A DNA stretch of 64,000 nucleotides from an uncultured Lachnospiraceae bacterium (GTDB taxonomy: Bacteria; Bacillota; Clostridia; Lachnospirales; Lachnospiraceae), in contig CAJUKV010000004.1 of the NCBI GenBank assembly GCA_910587305.1, forward strand, positions 63,220 to 127,219, in the 5' to 3' direction. The first letter of the stretch is position 1. The number at the start of each line of letters is the position of its first letter. The notes under the pieces are model-generated. The model did no database searches and was not told where the DNA came from. It saw only the letters and a program-made list of their open reading frames with translations. Below are positions 42,161 to 51,142 of this stretch, piece by piece. The position numbers were made by a program, and so were the translations under genes.

Positions 42161-43474
42161 ATGGAAAACAAAATGAAGATTGCGGTGGTTGGGGCGGGGG
42201 CGTCCGGGATGATAGCGGCCATTACCGCGGCAAAGCACGGAGCGGAAGTTACCTTGTTTGAAAAGAACGAAAGAGTGGGTAAAAAAATTCTCTCCACAGG
42301 AAATGGGAAATGTAATCTTGGCAACCTGGAATTTTCCATGGATCAGTACTATTGCGAGGACAAAGAGAAGCTTCAAAAAATGTTCCGCGTATTTTCTAAC
42401 TGGGATGCGGTGACCTTTTTCGAAAATATGGGGCTTATGGTGAAAGAAAAAAACGGATATCTGTATCCCTATTCGGAACAGGCGTCCTCCGTTTTGGATG
42501 TTCTGCGCATGGAGCTTGACAGAGAACAGGTGAAGCTGGTTACGGAGACGGAGATCCTTTCCGCCGAATATCCGGAGGGGGAAAGCGTATTTGTGCTAAA
42601 GGATGCAAAGGGAAACAGCCATACGTTTGAAAAGCTGATTATCGCCTGCGGAAGCCCGGCTTCTCTTAAAAAGGGAGAGGGAATGAGCGGCTATGAGCTG
42701 GCCAGACAGTTTGGACACAATGTGAAGGATGTGGTTGCCGGACTTGTTCAGTTAAAGAGTGATGAGCCGTTTATCAAAGCGCTTTCGGGGGTAAGGTGCC
42801 AGGCAGGTATCAGCCTTCTGATAAACGGCGAAAAGGTGGACGAAGAGAAAGGGGAACTGCAGTTTACCGATTATGGCATTTCAGGCATTCCGGTTTTTCA
42901 GGTAAGCCGCCAGGCGTCCTACGCGCTTAAGGAGGGGAAGGACGTATCGGTTCTGGTAGATTTTTATCCGGATCAGGAGGATAAGGCCTTTACCTATATG
43001 AGCAGGCTTAGATATGATGTATTGTCGGATAAGACGGTGGAGAATTATCTGACGGGAACTTTGCATAAGAAAATCAACATGGTACTGCTAAAACAGGCAG
43101 GGCTTAAGCCGGACGGAAAGGTGCAGGAGGCCGGCTATCAAAAGATAGGGGAAATTGCGAAGAAAAGCAGAGCCTTTCCTATCCACATAAGCGGCGTCAA
43201 TTCAATGGAAAATGCGCAGGTCTGCGCCGGAGGAGTGGATTTTGGGCAGATCAATACGGAATTGGAATCAGAGGTTGTAAGAGGACTTTATTTTGCGGGT
43301 GAAATTGTGGACGTGGATGGCAAATGCGGCGGCTACAATCTGCAGTGGGCCTGGAGCAGCGGTTACATAGCAGGCAGGAATGCAGCGGGAAGTTCAACAA
43401 GGGAAATGGCGGAAAACGACCATTACTGGCCGGATGGACCGGACTTGGACGCTGCGCGAGGTATGGAGATTTAA
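42161..43474 (+). CDS. BaiN/RdsA-type FAD-dependent oxidoreductase
   Basis: 437 residues. FAD loop IAVVGAGASGMIAAITAAKHG, STGNGKCNLGN, NGYLYPYSEQASSVLDVL and the end CAGGVDFGQINTELESE ... GKCGGYNLQWAWSSGYIAG are typical of the HI0933/BaiN family of flavoproteins. Physiological substrates are mostly unknown; one relative reduces bile-acid intermediates. GGAGG (42150-42154) sets the start at 42161, after which the next flavoprotein gene follows with a 6-bp gap. Confidence 0.88.
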   Translation: MENKMKIAVVGAGASGMIAAITAAKHGAEVTLFEKNERVGKKILSTGNGKCNLGNLEFSMDQYYCEDKEKLQKMFRVFSNWDAVTFFENMGLMVKEKNGYLYPYSEQASSVLDVLRMELDREQVKLVTETEILSAEYPEGESVFVLKDAKGNSHTFEKLIIACGSPASLKKGEGMSGYELARQFGHNVKDVVAGLVQLKSDEPFIKALSGVRCQAGISLLINGEKVDEEKGELQFTDYGISGIPVFQVSRQASYALKEGKDVSVLVDFYPDQEDKAFTYMSRLRYDVLSDKTVENYLTGTLHKKINMVLLKQAGLKPDGKVQEAGYQKIGEIAKKSRAFPIHISGVNSMENAQVCAGGVDFGQINTELESEVVRGLYFAGEIVDVDGKCGGYNLQWAWSSGYIAGRNAAGSSTREMAENDHYWPDGPDLDAARGMEI

Positions 43475-43480
43475 CATAAT

Positions 43481-45109
43481 ATGCTGCGGATTAATCAATT
43501 AAAGCTTCCGGTGGATCACACGCCTGTGGAACTTGTGGAACGGGTAAAGAAGCTTTTGCATTGGGGGAACAGAGTAACTGAGCCGAAGATAACCATAGTC
43601 AGACGCTCTATAGACGCCAGAAAAAAGCCGGAGCTTTATTTTAATTATGTTTTAAACGTATATGTGAAAGACCAGGCGTTTGTTTATCGCAGGTGTGATA
43701 AAAAGCAGGTAACGGTGTGGGAGGAAAAACCTTACCGTTTTCCTGTGGCTTCTTATAAGGGCAATGTGAGGCCGGTCATCATAGGAACCGGCCCGGCAGG
43801 TCTTTTTTGCGGATACATGCTTGCCCGGGCAGGGTTTCGCCCGATTTTGCTTGAGCGGGGGGAGCCTGTGGAGCGGCGGATAAAGGACGTTAAGGAATTT
43901 TGGGAGAGCGGCAGGCTGAATCCGGAATCCAATGTGCAGTTTGGGGAAGGGGGAGCAGGCGCCTTTTCAGACGGAAAGCTGAACACATTGGTGAAGGATA
44001 AATATGGAAGAAACCGGAAGGTGCTATCCCTGTTTGTGGAAGCGGGGGCCCCGGAAGAAATTCTTTATGACCACAAACCCCATATTGGCACGGACGAATT
44101 GTGTAAGATTGTGGCGAACATGCGAAAGGACATCCTGCGCATGGGCGGTGAGGTACGATTTAACGCAAGGGTTACGGATCTTGTATGCGGGGAAGGACAT
44201 GTGGAGGGCGTTATCCTAAACGGAAATGAGAGACTGAACGCACGATATGTTGTTCTTGCGCCGGGGCACAGCGCAAGAGACGTTTTTGGGATGCTCTATG
44301 AAAAGGGAGTTGCACTGGAAGCAAAACCTTTTGCCGTGGGGGTCAGGGTGGAGCATCCCCAGGAGCTGATTAACCTCTCCCAATATGGAAGCAGGGAAGT
44401 AAAAAGCCTGGGAAATGCGCCTTATAAAGTGACGGCCAGGGCAAAAGACGGCAGGGGGGTTTATTCCTTTTGCATGTGTCCGGGGGGATATGTGGTGAAC
44501 GCATCCTCCCAGCCGGGCGGCCTTGCGGTGAATGGCATGAGCTACAGCAAAAGGGATGGCAGTAACGCCAACAGCGCCATTATTGTGACGGTGGGCCCTG
44601 AGGATTATGGGAAGGAGCATCCCCTTTGCGGTGTTGCCTTTCAGCGGAGACTGGAGGAAAAGGCTTTCCAGGTGGGCGGCGGCGAAATACCTGTGGAGCG
44701 GTACGGGGACTATCGAAATGCCATGACGGAGGGGGAAGCGCATTTCGAGGAATCTTCTGTGATTGCGGAGGATTTTTCACCTGCGGTGAAAGGAAAGTGG
44801 CGCTTTGCGCCGGTACATGAAATCCTCCCGGGAGAGCTTGGCAGGGCGTTTGTGGAAGGCATGGAGCAGTTTGGGAAGAGTATAAAAGGTTTTAACGATA
44901 AAAATGCATTGGTGGAAGGGGTAGAGAGCAGAACGTCCTCACCGGTGAGAATCCTGCGGGATGAAAAGCTGGAATCTTCCCTCAAGGGATTGTATCCCTG
45001 CGGCGAGGGGGCCGGGTATGCCGGCGGAATCACCTCGGCGGCAATGGACGGTATACGGGTTGCGGAGGAAGTGGCCGCCCGGATTGCGGGCATGGAGCTG
45101 TCAAAGTAA
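43481..45109 (+). CDS. FAD-dependent dehydrogenase (COG2509-like)
   Basis: 542 residues. A short N-terminal domain (LRINQLKLPVDHTPVELVER) precedes a large FAD domain: IIGTGPAGLFCGYMLARAG, FGEGGAGAFSDGKLNT, SFCMCPGGYVVNASSQPGG and GAGYAGGITSAAMDGIRVAE at the end. It resembles a widespread clostridial flavoprotein with no assigned substrate. Immediately follows another flavoprotein gene, suggesting a joint redox role, and precedes a folate gene by 26 bp. Confidence 0.85.
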   Translation: MLRINQLKLPVDHTPVELVERVKKLLHWGNRVTEPKITIVRRSIDARKKPELYFNYVLNVYVKDQAFVYRRCDKKQVTVWEEKPYRFPVASYKGNVRPVIIGTGPAGLFCGYMLARAGFRPILLERGEPVERRIKDVKEFWESGRLNPESNVQFGEGGAGAFSDGKLNTLVKDKYGRNRKVLSLFVEAGAPEEILYDHKPHIGTDELCKIVANMRKDILRMGGEVRFNARVTDLVCGEGHVEGVILNGNERLNARYVVLAPGHSARDVFGMLYEKGVALEAKPFAVGVRVEHPQELINLSQYGSREVKSLGNAPYKVTARAKDGRGVYSFCMCPGGYVVNASSQPGGLAVNGMSYSKRDGSNANSAIIVTVGPEDYGKEHPLCGVAFQRRLEEKAFQVGGGEIPVERYGDYRNAMTEGEAHFEESSVIAEDFSPAVKGKWRFAPVHEILPGELGRAFVEGMEQFGKSIKGFNDKNALVEGVESRTSSPVRILRDEKLESSLKGLYPCGEGAGYAGGITSAAMDGIRVAEEVAARIAGMELSK

Positions 45110-45135
45110 ATCTACGGATGAGAAGGAGGCTGTCT

Positions 45136-45717
45136 ATGAGAGAAATGGGAGTTAGCAATAAACAGGAACTGCGAAGCAGGCATCTTGCTTATAGAGATAG
45201 TCTTTCTCTGAGTGAGAGAAAAGAAAAAAGTACAAGGATTTGGGAACAGTTAAAGGGAGAAAAGGTCTATCGGGAGGCCGTGAATATTCTTGTGTATATG
45301 GACTACCGCAGTGAGGTCATGACCACCGGATTGGTGGAGGAACTTTTCACATCGGGAAAAAATGTGTTTGCTCCTAAGGTGGAAGGGATGGATATTCAGT
45401 TCTATCAAGTGAAAAGTATGGATGAATTTGCAAGTGGGTATCAGGGAATCCGGGAGCCTGAGGCCAATCCGGATAAGCTTTTTGATTTGCAGAGGGCAGA
45501 GGAGGAGAGCCTTATCTTGGTGCCGCTTTCGGTATTTGACAGGAAGAAAGGCCGGATGGGCTACGGGAAAGGATTTTACGACCGTTACCTGGCCGCCTTT
45601 CCCATGATTCACAGTGCGGGGCTTGCTTTTGCCTGTCAGATGGCGGCGAAAGTTCCGGTGGAGGCCCATGATATAAGGCCGGATATCATTATTACGGAAA
45701 AGGAAATCATCAGATAG
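45136..45717 (+). CDS. 5-formyltetrahydrofolate cyclo-ligase
   Basis: 193 residues. KQELRSRHLAYRDSLS at the start, VPLSVFDRKKGRMGYGKGFYDRYL (ATP/folate loop, diagnostic) and a terminal HDIRPDIIITEKEIIR. It converts 5-formyl-THF to methenyl-THF with ATP, linking to fhs and folD. Start 45136 was chosen because AAGGAGG (45123-45129) lies six bases upstream; an ATG 18 bp earlier overlaps that site. Confidence 0.92.
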   Translation: MREMGVSNKQELRSRHLAYRDSLSLSERKEKSTRIWEQLKGEKVYREAVNILVYMDYRSEVMTTGLVEELFTSGKNVFAPKVEGMDIQFYQVKSMDEFASGYQGIREPEANPDKLFDLQRAEEESLILVPLSVFDRKKGRMGYGKGFYDRYLAAFPMIHSAGLAFACQMAAKVPVEAHDIRPDIIITEKEIIR

Positions 45718-45773
45718 TTTATGAATCAGCGATAGCAGAGGAAGGGCAAAGCGGAAAGGATAAGGAAGCGGAT

Positions 45774-47015
45774 ATGGAATCATTGGTGCGGTTGGGGAAA
45801 AATGCGGCGGCGGCCAAATACGAATTGCAGAAGTTGACCACACAGCAGAAAAACAGGGCGCTGCTTGCGGTGGCGGACGCGCTTATAAAAGAAAGCTCTC
45901 AAATCCTGACGGAAAATGAAAAGGATATTGAAGCGGGAGAAAAAAAGGGTATGCATCCCGGCCTGATGGACAGGCTGCGCCTTACAAACGAGCGCATCGA
46001 AGGGATGGCGGAAGGACTTAAGCAGGTGGCGGAGCTGCCGGATCCAATCGGGGAAGTGATGGAAACCTTTGAAAAGCCCAACGGCTTATCCATCGAAAAA
46101 CGCCGGGTTCCCATGGGCGTGATTGGCATCATTTACGAATCCCGTCCCAATGTAACGGCGGATGCCTTCGGGCTTTGCTTTAAAAGCGGAAATGCCGTCA
46201 TTTTAAAAGGGGGAAGCGACGCCATAAACTCCAACGGAGCAATCACGGAGGTAATACGAAAGGCGTTAAAGTCGGAAGGAATTACCGAAGACGCGCTGCA
46301 GCTGATTACATCCACCGACAGAGAGGTGACCAGAGAGTTTATGCGCCTTAAGGAATATGTGGATTTGCTAATCCCCCGGGGCGGCGCGGGCCTTATAAAG
46401 AGCGTGGTGGAGAACAGCACCATACCGGTAATCGAAACAGGAACCGGCAACTGCCATATTTATGTGGACGAGTCCGCGGACTGTGCCATGGCGGTTTCCA
46501 TTATCATCAATGCGAAAACACAGCGAATCGGCGTGTGCAATGCCTGCGAGTCTCTGGTGATTCATGAGGCGGTGAAGGATAAACTCCTCCCCATGCTTTC
46601 CGACGCCCTGAGAAAACATGATGTGGAAATCCGCGGCGACGAAAAGGTGGCGCAGGTGATTGACTGCAAACCTGCCTCAGAGGAAGATTACGGGACGGAA
46701 TACCTGGATTATATTATCTCCATGAAGACGGTTTCCTCCATAGAGGAAGCCATAGCCCACATTAACAAGTATAACACCAGACATTCCGAAGCAATTATCA
46801 CGGAAAATCAGGAACATGCGGAGAAATTCTTAAAGGAAGTGGATGCGGCCTGCGTTTATGTGAACGCGTCTACCAGATTCACGGACGGGTTTGAGTTCGG
46901 CTTTGGCGCGGAAATCGGCATCAGCACACAAAAGCTTCACGCCAGGGGCCCTATGGGACTTAGGGAGCTTACCTCTTATAAATATACGATCAAGGGAAAC
47001 GGGCAAATACGATAG
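45774..47015 (+). CDS. proA: Glutamate-5-semialdehyde dehydrogenase
   Basis: 413 residues, ALDH fold. GVIGIIYESRPNVTADA, LKGGSDAINSN, IPRGGAGLIKSVVENSTIPV and the catalytic cysteine region RIGVCNACESLVIH are present. It reduces glutamyl phosphate in proline synthesis. The kinase gene proB, usually adjacent, is not in the window. A weak AAGGA site precedes the start. Confidence 0.95.
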   Translation: MESLVRLGKNAAAAKYELQKLTTQQKNRALLAVADALIKESSQILTENEKDIEAGEKKGMHPGLMDRLRLTNERIEGMAEGLKQVAELPDPIGEVMETFEKPNGLSIEKRRVPMGVIGIIYESRPNVTADAFGLCFKSGNAVILKGGSDAINSNGAITEVIRKALKSEGITEDALQLITSTDREVTREFMRLKEYVDLLIPRGGAGLIKSVVENSTIPVIETGTGNCHIYVDESADCAMAVSIIINAKTQRIGVCNACESLVIHEAVKDKLLPMLSDALRKHDVEIRGDEKVAQVIDCKPASEEDYGTEYLDYIISMKTVSSIEEAIAHINKYNTRHSEAIITENQEHAEKFLKEVDAACVYVNASTRFTDGFEFGFGAEIGISTQKLHARGPMGLRELTSYKYTIKGNGQIR

Positions 47016-47134
47016 CCGCCTTAAGTGCTAAACCAAATAACACTGTTTCACAGAATAGTTCTAAACGTAACTGCGAACGAATGATAATTCAAGAAGAAAC
47101 CCTTATATAATTTTTATAGGTATACTTTCTTTTG

Positions 47135-47163
47135 TTGTATGATAAAAATTCCTGTGATATAAT
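47135..47163 (+). promoter_or_regulatory. Promoter of beta-propeller gene
   Basis: TTGTAT, 17 bp, TATAAT; start codon 54 bp further on. The 201-bp gap after proA contains no gene. Confidence 0.6.
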
Positions 47164-47216
47164 GAAAAAAGTAAAGGAAAATGCACTCATGAAAGGAAAA
47201 GTAAGAGAGGATCGTC

Positions 47217-48281
47217 ATGGAAAAAGAAAAATATGTAGCCTATGTATCCACTTATACATCAGGGAACAAAAGCAGCTTTGGGATAAAGATTTATGATGTG
47301 GACTTAGAAGCGGGAAGATTTTATGAAAAAGACCAGGTGGAAATAACGAATTCTTCCTATGTTACAATATCACATAATGAAAAATATCTTTATTCCATCA
47401 CAGATTTTGGGGTAGAAGCTTATAAAATACTGGAGGATGGAGGCCTTTCCGTCATTAACCATGCATCCATCAACGGGATGAGAGGATGCTATCTTTCAAC
47501 AGATTATGATGACAAATTCCTTTTTGTGGCCGGGTATCATGATGCAAAATTGACCGTACTGCGCGTAAAGGAAGACGGATCGATCGGTGAAATTACGGAT
47601 GAAATTTTTCATAAGGGTCTTGGAAGCATTGCGGAAAGAACCTTCAGGCCGCATATTAACTGTGTGAAAATGACAAGGGACAACCGGTTTTTGTGCGCTG
47701 CGGATCTGGGTATGGATCACGTGGTAATATATGAGCTTAACCATAAGAACGGAAGACTTCGCCAGGTGGATATCATAAGGAGCGAGCTGGAATCGGCCCC
47801 GCGCCATCTGAAATTTTCCAAAGATGGGAAAATCGTATATATTGTCCATGAGCTAAAAAATTACATTGATGTGTACAAATATTCTATTGATGACCATGGC
47901 ATGCCTGTTTTTGAAAAGATTCAGAATATTGAAACTCTGAATGATTATCATGCGGGCGGTTCGGCAGCCAGCGCTCTTAATCTTTCGGAAGATTTTAAAT
48001 ACTTATGCAGTTCCAATGCAGGCGATAACAGTGTGGTTTTGTATTCGATTGATCAGAAAACCGGTTTGCTTTCCAAAATACTTTGTCTGCCGATCAGCGG
48101 CGATTATCCCAAGGACGCCGCGCTGTTCCCGGACAATAAACATTTGGTTTCCTTAAATCATGAAACAAATACCATGACATTCTTTAATGTTGATATGGAG
48201 AAGAAAACGATCGTTATGAATGGAAAGGCAATAGATGTTGATCAGCCTAACTGTATTATCTTTTATAAATTGAAATCATAA
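47217..48281 (+). CDS. Lactonase-family beta-propeller protein
   Basis: 354 residues without signal peptide. Repeated blades (VSTYTSGNKSSFGIKIYDVD; SHNEKYLYSITDFG; MTRDNRFLCAADLGMDHV; LSEDFKYLCSSNAGDNSV; FPDNKHLVSLNHETNTMTFF) fit the seven-bladed 6-phosphogluconolactonase-like family (PF10282). Sugar-lactone hydrolysis is possible but not shown. AGAGAGGA precedes the start. Stands alone between its promoter and a terminator. Confidence 0.82.
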   Translation: MEKEKYVAYVSTYTSGNKSSFGIKIYDVDLEAGRFYEKDQVEITNSSYVTISHNEKYLYSITDFGVEAYKILEDGGLSVINHASINGMRGCYLSTDYDDKFLFVAGYHDAKLTVLRVKEDGSIGEITDEIFHKGLGSIAERTFRPHINCVKMTRDNRFLCAADLGMDHVVIYELNHKNGRLRQVDIIRSELESAPRHLKFSKDGKIVYIVHELKNYIDVYKYSIDDHGMPVFEKIQNIETLNDYHAGGSAASALNLSEDFKYLCSSNAGDNSVVLYSIDQKTGLLSKILCLPISGDYPKDAALFPDNKHLVSLNHETNTMTFFNVDMEKKTIVMNGKAIDVDQPNCIIFYKLKS

Positions 48282-48292
48282 AAAGTTGGTCA

Positions 48293-48327
48293 AAAGGACA
48301 CTTCGCATACATAAGGAAGTGTCCTTT
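48293..48327. terminator. Hairpin between converging units
   Basis: AAAGGACACTTC pairs perfectly with GAAGTGTCCTTT across an 11-nt loop. The T run is short on both strands; probably a bidirectional terminator for the beta-propeller gene and the minus-strand ABC remnant. Confidence 0.55.
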
Positions 48328-48398
48328 AACGTTTTAATTGCATTATACTATACCTTTATGCACAAAAAGCAGCGCAGGAATAAGAAAAGGAGGAGCGG

Positions 48399-48975
48399 TC
48401 AAGCACCTTTGGAAAATGCAATCCTGCTCCTTTGTCCCTGGTAAATCCCAAAGATAGCGAGGGCAGCAATAGAGGTTAAAACAAAAAACGCCATAACGGG
48501 GTAGCTGATACTCACGCCAAATACATCGAAAGGCTTATGAACGCCAAATACCTCTTTTATTAAAGTGACGTTTGCCAGTCCAAAGTCCACAAGTGGCCGG
48601 ATTCTTTGGAGAACCGTATCACCCATTGCTGCCAATCCCACATTTACAGACAGAAGCACCAGGCTGACGCCTGCCGTCCCCATCTGGCTTTTCATACGAG
48701 ATGAGATAAAGCTGACAATCAGGCTGTAAACCGCACCGGTGAAAATGAGCCATGCGGCTCCGATAAGTGCAAGCTGCCAAGCCTTGAATTGGAACAAAGA
48801 TCTGGCGTATGTGGGAATGGACTGAATGGCAGCATTCCATCCATGCAGACTTTTGTGAGGAAGAAAACCGAAAAGAAAGGTAGCTGCCAAATACAATGTG
48901 ACTACAACGGTGGAGGCTACAAGTACACTCAACAGCTTCGCTGTGACAATCTTTTTCCGGCCATGGACTTTTCCA
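48399..48975 (-). pseudogene. ABC permease remnant (C-terminal part)
   Basis: The longest ATG-started reading is 48399-48932 (177 residues); in the same frame upstream, codons read RKKIVTAKLLSVLVAS, a typical mid-permease segment, up to about 48970. The remaining protein has about five membrane segments and lacks the N-terminal half of an ABC-2 type permease. It is joined to the truncated ATPase gene at about 48955-48975 in a different frame, so a deletion removed the end of the ATPase and the start of the permease. Confidence 0.75.
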
Positions 48976-49285
48976 TACCTTTCAGTGCCGCTGAATATTC
49001 CAGATAATCTTTGCCGGTAAAGTCACCATAAAAGCTGACGTCTTGGGGCAGGTAGCCGATTTTTGCCCGGTATTCGTCCCCCATGGCGTGAATGTCCATG
49101 CCGTTGTATAAGATCCGCCCTTTGCTGGGACGCAGCACATCGGCCAGAATCCGTATCATGGTCGTCTTTCCCGCTCCATTGGGGCCGAGCAGCCCATAGA
49201 CTCCGGTTCCCATGGTGAGGGAAATTCCTTTGAGGACTTTTTTGTTTTTATAGTTTTTGGCTACCTGTTCAAACTGCAGTTCCAT
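48929..49285 (-). pseudogene. Truncated ABC transporter ATPase (N-terminal part)
   Basis: 118 residues. LLGPNGAGKTTMIRIL (Walker A) and IGYLPQDVSFYGDFT (Q-loop) are intact, but at about residue 107 (LKGMEKS) the sequence passes into permease DNA out of frame and stops (GKRLSQRSC). Signature motif, Walker B and H-loop are all missing, so it cannot work as an ATPase. It follows the intact exporter genes on the same strand. Confidence 0.82.
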
Positions 49286-49297
49286 ATGTTACCTCCC

Positions 49298-50143
49298 TTA
49301 CCTTGCCGGTGCGCCACCGCCGCGCATACCCGTAGCGACTTTTACCGTAGAGAAATCCGCCTGATTAAATTTACGGACACATAGTACGAAGAAAAAGACG
49401 CCAATCAAAACTGTGATGGCCAAACCCATGAACGGTGTAATCACAAATCCACCGATAGCAAACGCCATGCCCTGATCTATAAGTTCTATCGTGGTCAGCT
49501 TATACGCACCCAAAGCAATATAGCGGAAAATGGAGGTCGTATAAGTCAGCGGATTCAGATAGACCACTGGCAGAAGGAAACCGGGCATGATCGTTGTTGG
49601 GATGTACGCGCCGGAAACAAAAGTCAGGGGCATCATGACCATGGAACTGACCGTTTGAAAGGCGGGGGCGTTCCGGGAAACGGTTGCAAGGAACAGACCG
49701 ATAGCGCTGAAAGTCATAGCCGATAGCAGCATCATGATCAACATCAGCAGAAATTGCAAAATCGAAACATGAAGCCCCAGAAAAATGGCAAGTATCATCA
49801 TAATGGCTCCCTGCAAGGTTGCGACCAGCGCTCCCGCCGCAATGTTGCCAATGGAAATTTCGCTGCGGGAAATTGGAGCCACCATAACTTCTTTCATGTA
49901 ACCACCTGCGATGTCAGACAAAATCTCGGAGGAATGGTTAATGCCGGTTTGAAAAACAGTCATGATGATGACGCCGGCCAGCAGATAGTTCATGGGCTGG
50001 CCCAAACCACTCATAGAGGATTTCATCAAAAATGAAAACATTACCAGCATGAAAAAGGACATAAACAGACTGCCAAAAAGCCGTGCCTTGTTGCGGATAT
50101 AGTTCAGCAGGTTTCTTTCAATAATTGCGATGATAGGGTTCAT
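49298..50143 (-). CDS. ABC-2 type exporter permease (DrrB-like)
   Basis: 281 residues with about six membrane helices (SLFMSFFMLVMFSFLM; LLAGVIIMTVFQTGI; MLLSAMTFSAIGLFLATV and others) and the conserved PLTFVSGAYIPTTIMPGFLLPVVYLNPLTY segment cut here into VSGAYIP and LNPLTYTTSIFRY. It overlaps the ATPase gene by 4 bp (ATGA), the sign of a two-gene exporter. Substrate unknown; drug or lipid export is usual for DrrAB types. Confidence 0.9.
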   Translation of the reverse strand: MNPIIAIIERNLLNYIRNKARLFGSLFMSFFMLVMFSFLMKSSMSGLGQPMNYLLAGVIIMTVFQTGINHSSEILSDIAGGYMKEVMVAPISRSEISIGNIAAGALVATLQGAIMMILAIFLGLHVSILQFLLMLIMMLLSAMTFSAIGLFLATVSRNAPAFQTVSSMVMMPLTFVSGAYIPTTIMPGFLLPVVYLNPLTYTTSIFRYIALGAYKLTTIELIDQGMAFAIGGFVITPFMGLAITVLIGVFFFVLCVRKFNQADFSTVKVATGMRGGGAPAR

Positions 50144-51057
50144 ACCTTTCGAATCTCCTTTCCTGTAATGGCAAGGAACACTTCATTCAGCGTCCCGTTT
50201 TTCACTTCAAAATCAAGTATGGTTTCCTTGCAGCAAAATAAAATTTCCAGTACCATCGGTGCGTTCTTTGTGCGAAAAATCATGCGGTTCCCGGTTTTGT
50301 CATAAGAAACACCTCGCTGTGTCAGTACGCTTTCCAGTTGCTTCGCCTGTGTGCAGACAACATCCACCTCTGTGCTGGTATATTGGCGTTCAAGGTTCTG
50401 AGGCGTGTCGCTGGCAACGATTTTACCATGATCCATGATAACAATTTTTGAGCAAATTTCCGCCTCGTCCATGTAGTGAGTAGTCAGGAAGATGGTCATA
50501 TTCTTTTGTTTTTGAAGCTGCTGAATATATTTCCAGACACTGGCCCTTGTCTGCGGATCGAGTCCGGTGGTCGGTTCGTCCAGAAACAATACTTTCGGAT
50601 TATGAACCAGTCCCCTCGCAATCTCGGCCCGCCGTTTCATACCGCCGGACAGACTGCCCGCAATGGCCCTTTTCCAATCTGTAAGTTCCACCAGGGCAAG
50701 AGCGAAGTCAATGCGTTCCTGCACCTCACTTTTCGGCACTTTGTAGAAGCTGCAATGATATTTCAGATTTTCCTCTACGGTCATTTTTGTATCAAGGGTT
50801 GAATCCTGGAATACGATTCCAATGTCTTTTCGTACCAAATCCCGTTCGCCGGAAACATCATGCCCATTGATGATGAGGCGTCCCTCAGTTTTGTCCAGAA
50901 TGGTGCAAAGCGTGTTGATGGTTGTACTCTTGCCCGCGCCATTAGGGCCAAGGAAAGCGAAAATGCTGCCCTCGTCCACGATAAAGGAAATGTCGTCTAC
51001 CGCTGTAAAATTTCCATACTTCTTTGCGAAATGTTCTACTTGAATGATTGGGTTCAT
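50140..51057 (-). CDS. ABC exporter ATPase (DrrA-like)
   Basis: 305 residues. FLGPNGAGKSTTINTL (Walker A), GIVFQDSTLD (Q-loop), SLSGGMKRRAEIARGL (signature), VLFLDEPTTGLDPQTR (Walker B) and TTHYMDEAE (H-loop) are complete, followed by a C-terminal regulatory part (about 225-305). The start at 51057 is set by GGAGGTGAT on the minus strand; a longer in-frame reading to 51282 would run through the attenuator hairpin and the end of marR. Permease gene follows with 4-bp overlap. Confidence 0.93.
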   Translation of the reverse strand: MNPIIQVEHFAKKYGNFTAVDDISFIVDEGSIFAFLGPNGAGKSTTINTLCTILDKTEGRLIINGHDVSGERDLVRKDIGIVFQDSTLDTKMTVEENLKYHCSFYKVPKSEVQERIDFALALVELTDWKRAIAGSLSGGMKRRAEIARGLVHNPKVLFLDEPTTGLDPQTRASVWKYIQQLQKQKNMTIFLTTHYMDEAEICSKIVIMDHGKIVASDTPQNLERQYTSTEVDVVCTQAKQLESVLTQRGVSYDKTGNRMIFRTKNAPMVLEILFCCKETILDFEVKNGTLNEVFLAITGKEIRKV

Positions 51058-51069
51058 TTCATCACCTCC

Positions 51070-51109
51070 AAAAAAATTAAGTCCTATGCGCTTTATGCGC
51101 ATAGGACTT
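51070..51109 (-). terminator. Attenuator-like terminator between marR and the exporter genes
   Basis: Read on the minus strand: AAGTCCTATGCGC, loop ATAAA, GCGCATAGGACTT (13-bp perfect stem), then AATTTTTTT running straight into GGAGGTGAT, the ribosome site of the exporter ATPase. Confidence 0.78.
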
Positions 51110-51142
51110 ATCTCCATAAATAATATGGTGCCTTCATGTATT

